A stretch of DNA of 64,000 nt, taken from contig NC_088295.1 in assembly GCF_032854445.1 (NCBI RefSeq), forward strand, positions 10,589,385-10,653,384, read 5' to 3'. The notes under the pieces were generated by a model. The model saw only the letters and a list, made by a program, of their open reading frames with translations. It ran no database searches and had not been told where the DNA came from. Made by a program: the position numbers and the translations under genes. Below, piece by piece: positions 11,266 to 21,993 of the stretch. Numbering within the stretch: position 1 is the first letter of the stretch; each line of letters starts with the position of its first letter. This stretch comes from Liolophura sinensis. Taxonomy: Eukaryota; Mollusca; Polyplacophora; Chitonida; Chitonidae.

Positions 11266-12427
11266 AGATGAACCTTGTGTTGTGCTACTTTTAAATCTTT
11301 TTTTCAAAGGAAATTCTTGCAATGTCTGCTATTTCTATGAGCTCGCTAAGGATTCGCCGTGGCGTGAAAGATACCCTGCATTACATTTATGAACATGTGT
11401 GTATCTTGTTAAAATCTTTGTGTCATGGGCGGCTATAACCCGGCACAAGGGCGTAGTGTGTTATCTATTTTCACTGCTTTGGGACATAATAAACAATAGT
11501 ATGCGACGAGATAGTCTGACTCCGTCAGTGATTCCATGTAGCTGATGTAACAGATAGCACGATACATAGACGGATCCTCATTTGGCACATTTAGACATTT
11601 TATCGTAGATATGTGTAAACAAAATCATCCATTGTGGATTGTAAACGTTCTCGCTATGTTCTCAAATATGAGAGCAAGACGACTATATGTTTCCAGTAGT
11701 CAGTTATGGATGTAAGATTGCTGTGAGAGGCAGTGAGAATTATTGAAAAGTACGTTATCGAATGTAATGGTCCCCACAACAGTGAGGATATCACCATTCC
11801 GTCAACAGGTGGATCACTCACCTAATGCACCTGATCGTAATCGTTGAGTTTGACTCTGAGCTCATCCGCTTTTCTACAAACAACACTAACTCTCAAATTA
11901 GTTTGTACAGGGTAGTAGAGGTCCAGTGTGAACCTATGTTGCGGGACAAATCTTCGAGAAAGAATGAATACGTTGAAAATTTACATGGACAACAACTGAT
12001 CGAGAAGTAAAGGACAGGGTGTATATTTAGCTCTACTATAATATATTGCACAGATGCTTGCATGTGTAGGTGTTGCCAATAAAATGGTCTGGAATCTAGA
12101 CAAACACTCGCTTGTATCTTGTCACTGGTGGTATCTGCCTGTGTTATGAATTTAGAACATATAATTATATATATTTATTTGCAGACATTTTCTCCTACGA
12201 CTTGTATCTGCAATTCTGAGTGCTATTCAAGAGCTACTAGAGTCAGTTAGATTTTTTTGTGTTTTGGGGAATACATTTGTGGAAACATTCAACGGCACTT
12301 TTCTCTGTTTTCTTATAGACGTTGATCCATGCCAAGATATCCCCAGGAAAAGGGGGATAACTCGGACAGATATACTTAAATTTCCGTTGAGCAGCAACAT
12401 TAAAAGGCTTTGAACTATACTGACTAA
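11266..12427. other. Wnt8 3' UTR and spacer
   Basis: Two AATAAA signals (11488 and 12078) mark the likely 3' UTR. Beyond them I see no gene up to the solo LTR. Confidence 0.5.
12078..12083 (+). terminator. Candidate Wnt8 polyadenylation signal
   Basis: AATAAA about 810 bases after the Wnt8 stop, followed near 12110-12131 by a GT-rich stretch as expected downstream of a cleavage site. A second AATAAA at 11488-11493 is an alternative, nearer signal. Use of either is not shown by sequence alone. Confidence 0.4.
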
Positions 12428-13124
12428 TGTTACGACCCAAACTGTCTGTATTATAAAGAGATGGCTAGTTCGAAATACACGACAGTTTAGCCGCACAAAA
12501 AAGTAACCAAAACCAGCAGATTTTATTTGCAACAATTTATTAGCTTAACAAGAACAGATAATAAGACTTATACAAATACTAAAGTACTTACGGTGTCAAG
12601 TCCAAACGGACGCATATATTCCACAATATATACCACACAGGCATAAATGCTCAGAGGCAAATTCACAAGAGGGAAAATCCACAGTAACTGAGTGTATGAC
12701 GAAATATACACAAAATTCCACAGACAGGGTCCGTGTACTAATAAGCACTGTGTATACAAGAGCACAAATTAAACATACAAGTTCAGACTGAACAAGTGCT
12801 CGGTGGAGATAGGATATAACAAAGCCAGAGGCTATAGAGACACCAAAATTCAGCACAAAAGGCCTACTAAAGTAATACACAGCGAAAGCATCCAAACTCT
12901 CAATAATTCTCCGTTCTCTGTTCTCTCCTCTCTCTTCTCTCCCGCCTTATATAGCCTGGTGGAATTGTCCAGAATAAGAAAATTCCTGAACACTTGATGT
13001 AAACAAACAGGAACCGAATTGAGCGCATTCTGGAATATTCTAAGGTAGAGGCAGACAGCACTCCCTGAACTTAGCATATGTAAACAATGGCAAGCTATAT
13101 TTAGAAACTGAAACACTAGAAACA
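12428..13124. mobile_element. Fossil solo LTR, copy 1
   Basis: It starts TGTTACGACCCAAACTG, ends ...AACA and is flanked on both sides by CTAA, a 4-bp target duplication. It aligns along nearly all its length with 54338-55083. No internal region is present at either site. A moderate number of differences between copies suggests an old but not ancient family. Confidence 0.78.
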
Positions 13125-13128
13125 CTAA

Positions 13129-13742
13129 ATATCGGGCAGTAAATGTGCAGACGCCCATGTTGAGATTGCTGTATTTTAACGACACTATGTTTTATTATAA
13201 CTATCGACTCAGTTACACATCTTTATACTACAAGGAGAGTCGGGTCATTCGTAATTGGTCAAGTGCTCATTCGCCCAGAGTCATTATACTGAGACTGGGT
13301 GAGACGTCATGTTTGGTGTCTTCGGCATTATGTGTATGTCAGCATAGTCATGGTCTTTAAGCCACGTGAATCTCGGAGCAATAAAACGGGATTTGCCTGT
13401 GTATGTGATTATACCATTATTTGTCCCTTATCATTCCAACACAACGTTGAACGAATCTGCCATTCACTGCATTTACTGAAATAAGATGGGATTACGAATT
13501 TGCACTTTGAAATATGCATTTTGATTTGACAATAATCAGATACTATAGAAATATCCAAGAAGGTAAACGCCATTGTTAAATTCAGTTTTTATTGCCTTTA
13601 TGCCTTTTTTTATCATTTGGAATCTGTAGAACGTCATGTCCAAACAATGAAATGCCCGTGACAGTTGATTTGCGCCTGTTATGTTCTGTCTGCCGTGTCA
13701 ACAAATACTGGATAGGCCAGTGTTAAGAGTGTAAACCTTAAT
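13129..13742. other. Spacer, nothing recognised
   Basis: No gene or repeat recognised between the solo LTR and the first array relic. Confidence 0.5.
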
Positions 13743-14194
13743 TTAAAAAATCTCGAAATCTCGAGAAAATTTACAGCAGTGAGTGTAACTGTACATACTC
13801 AGTCCAGGAACACCCTGATTAGGATGGTTATGGGAGTTGCCAGTCAGGATTGGCGGAGTCTTGTACACTTGGTAGGCGTGGAAACACGACAATCTGAAAT
13901 TATGAAATGAGAGGGTCGCTGAGGCCACTGAGGCCCACTTGACAATTGTTGAAGAACAAATTACGAAATACAAATAAATGTACGCTAATTTTCAGGATCG
14001 GAATTTCGATATTAAAAAAGACGTTTTATTTTATTTAATTCTTCATTTTACGATTCCATAAAGCCAATTTTGTTTTTCTCGAATGCTGAAGAATGTCTCA
14101 AACTAAGAAAATGCTGAAGAAAACCATTCTCACCAAATGATTTGATAAAAAAGCCACAAAACTGATTTGGTCAAGGCACAAATTACCAAATACA

Positions 14195-14352
14195 GAAGCC
14201 CACGACCATCAGCAGGTTGCTGGAAGATCTTCCCACGTAAGGCCGAAGAGAAAGCCAGCATGAACTGCACCTGAACTCACAGCGATCGCATTGGTGGAAG
14301 GCACCTGGATCATTGAGCCGCGCTAGCGTGCTAATTATCTCGGTCGCGGAGG
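14195..14352 (-). mobile_element. SINE copy (minus)
   Basis: The reverse of the common SINE: CACGACCATCAGCAGGTTGC, then GCCAGCATGAAC, then GAACTCACAGCG, then the A-box end GCGCTAGCGTGC and CTCGGTCGCGGAGGCC. It lacks the 3' tail and lies in an intron of array copy 1. Confidence 0.75.
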
Positions 14353-15535
14353 CCCCCTATCATGAATTAGATTTGCAAATTGTTAAGGTATGCTAATACC
14401 TAACATGCGGCAACTAAAATTGAAATCATAAGTGAATCCTGCTTGAGAGCATGCACATGTGGTCGTCTGTCTTTAACTTGCCTTGCTGTATATGTGTAAT
14501 ATGTACCGGAATTATAAGGCTAAAAGTGACGGTATATATTTATTTATTTGAATGGTGTTTAAAGACGAGATGATGAATTTTTCAGAAAGTTACATTTCTA
14601 TTGCAGTGATTTCCCCATTCCACAGTGTCTAATGCCAAAAATATATTTCAGTGTGGTTGGCAAAGGCTACCATTTTTCGATTTTTTGACATATATACATC
14701 GCAAGCATGGAAATAAACTTGCTTCGGTGCGCGTATAGAGCTTGCTAGCCAGAAAAAGTGGAAGAAAACAGAACTGAGAAAGGAAATGGCATTCCGAAGG
14801 TCTCAGCAGCTGTCAGTCATATCTATAGTCTGTTGCCATCCGTAGTCGCTTTGCCATACTATGTTCCTGTCAGCGCAGTCTGACTGGGCCAGCATGTCGT
14901 AAAAGTTACAGACGAGCGCGTGACGGTATATTTGCTGGCTGTTGTCTTTGTGTTATCTGTAGAGAATACGGCTCACAAGTACTGAAGTGATAACTTGCTT
15001 TTTGACACAAACAATATTTAATATATCTGTAAAAAATTATGAGCTTTCACCTTAACTCTGACACATATTTCTGACAAACATTATTCGTGAGAATATCACA
15101 AAAGTACCACAAATGTATCACAGTCACGAGATATGATTACATCGCTCACCTGACAATAGGCACACACTGTAACAAACGTCACCGCTAAACATCATAATAG
15201 ACAGACAATGACAACAAACGCGACAATCTACGATCCACATCCGATACTGATGTACCACTGGTCATTTAAACAAACGACATACGAAGTGAATATCACGAGG
15301 CCCGTTTTCGACGGGAGGCTGTCACTACAGATCTTATACACAGAAAAGGACAAACTTGCATACATACATAGAACAAAATTGGTAGCATGCCAAAGGGAAT
15401 CAATGGGGTGGATGGGTTTATTGATGACAGGAAAGAAACTTGCATGCGGAATAGGTTTCAAATCCAATGTCCTGTATATTACCCAGAACAAACAGATGCT
15501 TCTGAGTGGCACGTTGTTAACACTTGTTCGTATAA

Positions 15536-15762
15536 TTTATTTATTTATTTGATTGTGACGCCGTACTGAAGAATATTTCACTTATATACGACGGTGGCCA
15601 GCGTTATTGTGGGGAAACCAACAGCCATCCGCACGTTGCTGCAGGGCCTTCCAATGTACGTCGGGAGAGTATGAACTCGACGAACTCACAGCGACCGCAT
15701 CAGTGGGAGGCGTCTGTGTCACTGCGCTGTATTGGCCCGATAACTACCTCGGCTACGAAGAC
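15536..15762 (-). mobile_element. SINE copy (minus), near full length
   Basis: It starts with a TTATTTATTTATTTGATTG tail, continues with GAAGAATATTTCACTTATA, and ends near CTACCTCGGCTACGAAG, the complement of the tRNA-like head. Confidence 0.75.
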
Positions 15763-16896
15763 TCCTTTGTCACTATTCATATAATTAGCACCTCTTCATA
15801 TAAGCTGACGTTGATGCTTGCAGCTTGCCTAGTTCCAGATTAGTGGGAATCAAACAAACTATGAAACAGAACTCCAGAGATGCTGAATGACGAGACCAGT
15901 CACCCAGTCAAACAACTTCAACCCCATCACGTGAGAAATTAATACCCGAGTTTAACACACAAGTAGAAGCTTAAAATCACGACATAGGTCATATATGTCT
16001 CCAGAAATGTCCGCATGCGTAAAGCGATGATTTGTAGCGGATGTGAATGACAGCGCATTGTTTAATATTGTTTTATGGCACTAAGGAGATTCTGTTTTGT
16101 AGGCTGAGTAGTAACTAACGTGACAGAAGGTGACGTAGCATCGCTTCTGATCAACACTGTCCATACAGACCGCTTCATCAATGTAGCCCATACCCGGCTC
16201 TCTCAGCCTATGAGAATGATTTGATTCTTGCCATATGAAGGATCGTTCGGTATATAGGTCCAGATAAGCTGTACCATCTGGAAAGTCTGTGGTTTTCTTT
16301 TAATCCAGCGGAGGTGGGTAAATATCTTTCACAGCCTTTGCTATATATGGATTGTTTCAAGGCATTTTTGCTGAATATAGGCGACTGGCTAAAGAAACAG
16401 GCTATAATAATTTGTGACACCAGTCCAGCATAATGATACTGGCCCACAGATAAAACTCAATATTGTAACGTTCTCTGTGCTAGAAAACATGCAGATATTG
16501 TTTCATAAACAGTTGCTTAGTTATTCTTTTACCTATGCCATTAAACAGGGCAAATACTGCATGGAGTTTTGCTGGTAAATAATGTTCATAGCTAATCGAC
16601 GGAGATTGTTTGACGCGGTGTTTCGTGACCCTTAGGAGGAAAAGACGAGCAGTTTTTCACGCCTTTTGTATGCTGAGTTAGATAGCCCGATTTTGCAAAT
16701 TGCCAGATTTCAAATACCTGTTTCCAATAACGACATGGTCGCTTTTCCCGAGTTTAAAATATCTGACCAATAAAATTTCAGTGCTTTAGTCTGTTTGAAC
16801 AAATTTAACGATATGCTTTAACCGTCAATAAATTTCAAAATAGCTAGGAAAACACTGAATACTGACTGTGTTGTATGTATATATGATTCCGTTGGA

Positions 16897-16897
<1 letters not shown>

Positions 16898-16932
<35 letters not shown>
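16898..16932. repeat. (GT)n microsatellite followed by a G run
   Basis: A pure GT run, followed at about 16949-16964 by an uninterrupted run of G. The spacer here carries no recognised gene. Confidence 0.95.
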
Positions 16933-16933
<1 letters not shown>

Positions 16934-17185
16934 GTAGAGGGTGGGCCTGGGGGGGGGGGGGGGGCGTAGATCATATGGTGGCCCCCAACTTTTGAAAGTA
17001 CTTCCAGCAGCACTGATTATTAGGTATGTATATAATGTGTGGCAGGGCGAGTCCATGCCACCATAGTGATGCCGTTACTGAAGTATGATGCCGAAGACAC
17101 CAGATATGACACCCCACCCAGTCAAATAATACTGACACCGTTCTAATCAGTCATGTTTCCTTGCTCTGAACTCTCAGTGCTCAGT

Positions 17186-17287
17186 TTCCTCCCACCATAA
17201 TGCTCGCAGCCGTCGTGTAAATGAAATATTCTTAAGTACTTAAGTCAAATTCTTAACTAAATCACCAATCAAATAAATAAATAAATC
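17186..17287 (+). mobile_element. SINE 3'-end fragment
   Basis: TTTCCTCCCACCATAATGCTC, then GTAAATGAAATATTCTTAAG, then CACCAATCAAATAAATAAAT. Confidence 0.75.
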
Positions 17288-17420
17288 AATACCTTAATGC
17301 ATCCGTTTTCCTATCTTCCCATCCATAAATCTATCAATCCACGAATCAATCTCCAAAAAGAATACAATAATAGCCGACAAAACCCAAAGGAAATTTATAA
17401 AGCTCAGTTTAATATTTATT

Positions 17421-17640
17421 AGGAGGCCTCCGTGGTCGAGGGGATTAGCATGCCAGCGCGGCGCAATGACCCAATAGACTGTCAACAATGCGGTCGCTGT
17501 GAGCTCAAGCCCAGCTCATGCTGGCTTCCTGTCCGGTCTCACATGGGAATGTCTGCCAGCAACCTGCGGATGGTCGTGGGTTTCGTAGGGGCTCCGCACG
17601 CTTTCCTCCCACCATAAATAAACAAATATATAAATAACTA
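17421..17640 (+). mobile_element. SINE copy with tRNA-like head
   Basis: It begins GGCCTCCGTGGTCGAGGGGA (A-box-like) and continues with GCCAGCGCGGCGCAATGACC and the B-box-like GAGCTCAAGCCCAGCTCATG. The middle and an AATAAA-type tail follow, but the usual ATTCTTGAGTACGGCG block is missing. It is the best copy for seeing the tRNA-derived promoter. Confidence 0.8.
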
Positions 17641-17865
17641 ACTATAATATGATTTAGTGCCATTATCTTTTATCCAAGTGGGGTGTCCATTTAACGTCAC
17701 GCCCAAAACGATGAACAAATAACGGGGAAACTAATTTACATTGTTGTTTATTTAATTAATGAGTTCATTGATTAATCGGATATATCAAACTTGTGTCTAA
17801 TGTTCGATCGCCCAGACCATTGGTGTACTAAATATTGTAATGGTAATCAGATCTATGGCGCTCTA

Positions 17866-19118
17866 TTAACCCAGAGCGCCATCCGGCCCAGAACAACAGC
17901 AGTAATTCGGGCCACAACCAGGGTGTGAAAAGTCACAACCGTTATCGTAACTGTACATGCTCAGTCCTGGTACACCTTGATCAGGTTGACTGTTAGAGTT
18001 CTCGGCGAGGATTGGAGGATTCTTGTACACGTGGTAGGCCTGGAAACACGTGAGTCTGAAATAGTTAAATGAGATGTTGATTGAGGCCAGTTCTGTTCTC
18101 TATCTTTAAATGCTCAAAGAGAGAATGACTGGGTGAGAGTATACGGATGCATGGCTAATGTTTAATAGCGGCATTAAAGAACCTCTTTCTTCTGTACAAT
18201 ATTGGGTTCATTGTGAGCGATTCCTCTTTGTGAGTCTATATAATGGTCAATAAGCTGATGAAACTTTATTTCAATTGATGGCTGAACTAATACCAACAGA
18301 GTGACGAAATGCTCAAGACAACCTTGAAGTAACGAGAGGTAAAAGGGACTCACGTTTTCTCTGCACAGATCTGATAACAGCTCTTCGTGCCTCCTGGACA
18401 GGTTCTTCGCAACGCCCATACATTGTCACTACCTGAAAATTTAGCAGTGCAGGTTGACTGGGCCAGCATGTCGTAGAAGTTGTAGACGAGGGGGTAGCCG
18501 TAGCAAGTGGCTGTTACCTCGACACCGGCTGTGGAGAACAAAGGAGACAGGTATTACGATAACCTGGTTTTCGTACTGATGATCTTTCTCACTATGATGT
18601 GGCTATATGCACGTTATATTGTTGGAGGAAAAGTGAATTTCAACGAAAGTTAAATTGCGCTAACGGCAACACAAGCGTCGTCGACGTCACCATGGCTTTA
18701 TAAATAATGAGAAGGGGAATTTACAAATTGTCTGCCCAAGAACGCGTTTGAACCCGGGCCTAGCGATATATATATATATATTAAAACTAACAAAGAATGC
18801 TGCGAATCCACATTTGATTAAGAATTTATATCACCGCGCTCAAGAATGTCTTCAGAAGTGATATGTTTAGGCCATATACATGGTTGTGAGTTTCCCCCGG
18901 ACTCCTCCCACCATAATGCTAGCCGCCGTCGTATAAGTGAAATATTCTTGAGTGCGGCATAAAACACCAATCAAATAAATAAATAAATAAACAAATAAAT
19001 AAATAAATAAATATGCATGGCCCCTTAATGGAATGACCTTTAAGAAAGGGTAATTTACAACCTCCAAATGCTTACCTGAACACAAGGTCACAACTAGGAT
19101 CAACCAAAAAGCTGTCAT
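17866..19118 (-). CDS. Array copy 2: small secreted Cys-rich protein, intact
   Basis: I do not recognise the family. Three exons, 19076-19118, 18354-18528 and 17866-18055, join in phases 1 and 2 with AG/GT borders and give 135 aa. Residues 1-14 (MTAFWLILVVTLCS) are a signal peptide. The mature part has eleven cysteines and reads CYGYPLVYNFYDMLAQSTC, NVWALRRTC, SCYQICAEKT, LTCFQAYHVYKNPPILAENS, QGVPGLSMYSYDNGC and PGCGPNYCCC near the end. It has no membrane segment beyond the signal. The odd cysteine count leaves one unpaired or allows dimerisation. Neighbouring copies keep the same exon sizes, so this is a tandem duplicate family. The upstream TATA-like box and leader match the other copies. 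An extracellular role is inferred. Confidence 0.8.
18891..19013 (+). mobile_element. SINE 3' half in intron 1 of array copy 2
   Basis: TTTCCCCCGGACTCCTCCC, then CCATAATGCTAGCCGCCG, then GTGAAATATTCTTGAGTGCG, then a long AAATAAATA tail. Confidence 0.85.
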
Positions 19119-19215
19119 TGTTGGAGCGTATAACTGGCATAAAACGATGATATGTAGAGGATGGAAAGATGACACAATGTTTTGTATTTCGTGAAGATGT
19201 TTTATAGCATTGACA
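19119..19215 (-). promoter_or_regulatory. Promoter and leader of array copy 2
   Basis: On the minus strand CTATAAAACA (TATA-like, plus positions 19200-19206) lies about 80 bases before the ATG. It is followed by the leader CTCTACATATCATCGTTTTA, which is shared with the other array copies. Confidence 0.6.
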
Positions 19216-19380
19216 AGATCCTGTATGTAGGTCGAGTAATGTGTAGCGTGACAGAACGTGACGTATCTTCACTTCAGGTCAACACCCTCCATACAGCCCG
19301 CCTCATTCCACCGGACGTATCGTGTTTCATGAATATCATCCTGTACCCGGCTGCCTCAGCCCATCAGAATGACCTGATTC

Positions 19381-21600
19381 TTGCGTGGAAATAAACATGA
19401 CACGTTGCTTCCTGATAGTTTTTATTATGCCAGACGCCTTTTGGAGAATCGCGTCGAAAGCTTTGTTTACGTCTTCTAACAGATGGCGAACAACACTGAG
19501 AAACGTTATATGAGACTGTGTATTTATTTTCAGTGACCCTAGTGACGTCATGAGTTACTTTTCATCCAGTCGAAGCCTGAAGTTCCCAGAACCTATAAAC
19601 GCTCATTTCCGATCGATGAAAAGGATAAGGACGGGCACGGGATAAATATAAAGTATCGTTGACTATATAGGCGTTCCATGCTTTGCTGTTTACTGCAAAT
19701 ATTCAACTACAACAACACAAATGCAACTACACATTCACATTTGGAGATCACTAGCACATAAATCTTTAACCATTTCAGTAAAGGTTGCGCAACCTTACTC
19801 TCATGAACAATTTCCAGACTAGCGTTCAACACAAACCACCAAAGAGCTCAGAATGTATACAAAGTAAAAGAATTAAGACAGATTTATGCAAAAAGAAGCA
19901 GTCAACAGGTTTCAGAGATGCCAGAAACACGCTAAGAATGTTCTAGTTGAAAAAATTAAATCAGTATTTTGGGGTATTTAATAGGTTGTCGCTAACCAAA
20001 ATATATCTCGTTGCGCTGTGATTGCAGCTGTTCACACATACTGCAACTGTTCAACATGTCGACACTTGTCTACCATCCATATGGTGTACCAGTCCGTACA
20101 TATGACCCATGCGAATGTTAGCCGGTGTATTTAGAACAAAATTTTTTGGCCTAGCAGCTTTGGGCGATTCAAGGATTTACTGTGGCACTTCTTCTCGCGT
20201 TTAGCCATTATTCTTAATAATTTTACAAGAATTTATCGCGACGCTTTCGTCTGAAATGAGAAAGAAGTTGAAGAAGATGACACTGGATGTTTCGCTGTGC
20301 TGTGGAGTACGTATGTGGAATCCTACAGAGCGGGCATCACTTACTTCTTTCTATTTAAGTACTGCTGATGATGTCCATGGAATACAGTTTAACGACAGTA
20401 AGACCAACGTGAAGTTGCGCTGTAATGAGTTAAATAAAGCAGTACGACGACGAGATCGTTACGCAGCGTCTACGTAAGTCCCGATTTTAGTAGGTTCTTG
20501 AAGGCTAAAATTAGACATGTTTAAACCAGCTTCTGTGGACACCCTCGTGCTAGGATGTCCGTGCAGAAAGGCTGCCGAGAGGCTTCGTTTGTATGTTTGT
20601 TTCTTAAATTGCAGCTCAGGATGTGTCCCGAGATATTATAGTACCCCCCCCCCCCCACCCCAAGCATTCTTATTAGGGGGTGAAATGGTCTTAAACTACA
20701 ATTTTCGTACGGTTCCATTCAGCAGTTCGCAAATAAAGTAACCAGCAGTCAAGCCGTTCTGGGTGATAGCTGTCAAACCAACTGTGTATGTGAAACAGCC
20801 CGAATGGGCAACCCAAGCTGATCCAGCGCTAACATTTAGGTTGGTCGATGACGTCATATCCAAAAGTTACAGGTTATTAAGAGATATAAAATATATCTCA
20901 AAGCGAAGTTGTTTAACTCTTTTCATATGCTTAAAGCCCTGTAATGCGCTTTTTCTTTCATTCTTTATGACTTGATTAAATGCTATTAAAGCATTTACGT
21001 GAATAGTGTCAAATCCTGAGGTAAACAGAAGAGGGCTTCACCGGTTACATGTGACCATCTGATTTGACCTCTCATGCTGTAGTGTATCCATTGACCCTTT
21101 CTTGCTGTTTATGGGACCTTTTTGAAAATAAACGGCGAACAACGCTCGTATGGCAATGTAGAGAATCACAACGTTAGTTATATGAGGGGCACTTCATCTA
21201 ATACTTCCACTAATATCTACATGATTTGCATACGTGTTCTGGCACTTGCCCGAAAGTTCATCCGTAACTCCACCTCTAAAACTAACCGACCTCGTATAAG
21301 TGAAAAACTGAGTAAGGCGTTAAACAACAATCAAGAAACGAAATAAATTATATGTCTTACTTTATATAAAGATTCGACATATACAGTAGGAAAAAAGCGT
21401 CACTGGTATTCCGCCTTGTTTAGATGTAAAGTAGTTGTCTGTTCGGGAAAATAAGTGTTTAGCTATATTCGCCTATTTTCATTGCGGTTAGAGATATGGG
21501 TGGAAAAAACTGAAGTCTTCGGGGTAACTCAACAGTCTTTATCATGTACCTGACCAACCTCCTGACTTAAAGTCGCAGTCGGCAACACGCGATCTCATTG
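19381..21600. repeat. Duplicated 5' flank, unit 1
   Basis: Aligns collinearly with 26630-29140. Shared anchors include ACACATTCACATTTGGAGAT, CAGTCCGTACAT and CATTGACCCTTTCTTGCTG. It extends the duplication of the gene copies at 17.9-19.1 and 22.0-26.4 kb. No coding sequence was recognised inside it, apart from a short unexplained open frame at 20256-20477. Confidence 0.8.
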
Positions 21601-21993
21601 GCCAGGGCCTGATAGTATCTACGGATCTTCAACCATCTGAGTGTTACGGATAGATGTAAATGTGGTATCATATATAGTGTGATACAACCACGTGGTAGTT
21701 ACGAATCTGCTCATATTGTTACCACATTCACACATGCGCTGTTAAACCAAATCTGTCGCATGAAAAGAGTAAGTCTGATTGAAATCCCCAGGCAATCAAA
21801 CAAAACAAAAACGCCCACTATCAAAAAAAGAATTAAGAAACGGTAATTTTATTTGCTTTTGACTTTTGGAATGTGCAAGCTCATATCTCCTGCGTTAGAC
21901 ATTTTGATATTCGGAGATATTGTGATATCTGATATTCAGTTTATTTTGGAACTATTTGCAATAAAAGAAATCATTATGTCAAATCGGATTCTG

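Larger units (their letters stand above)
13743..16140 (-). pseudogene. Array copy 1: degenerate secreted Cys-rich gene
   Basis: First of five minus-strand relatives. The exon 3 equivalent, 13743-13893, reads LSCFHAYQVYKTPPILTGNS, then QGVPGLSMYSYT, and ends early without the GCGPNYCCC terminus. The exon 2 equivalent, 14803-14956, keeps ALVCNFYDMLAQSDC and then diverges to a stop. Its frame does not match the acceptor in the way the intact copies do. The 5' region near 16000-16100 keeps the family leader (GATGATTTGTAGCGGATG on plus) and a TATA-like box at 16071, but no clear start corresponding to MTALW. Loss of three conserved blocks argues for a pseudogene, though a diverged functional gene cannot be excluded. 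SINE copies lie inside its introns. Confidence 0.62.

Noticed and set aside
15208-15552. 114-codon plus-strand open frame
   Set aside because: No recognised family, no splice partners, antisense to array copy 1, and its end runs into a SINE. Likely chance.
20256-20477. 73-codon plus-strand open frame in the duplicated flank
   Set aside because: Not conserved in the paralogous flank at 27-28 kb and no domain recognised.
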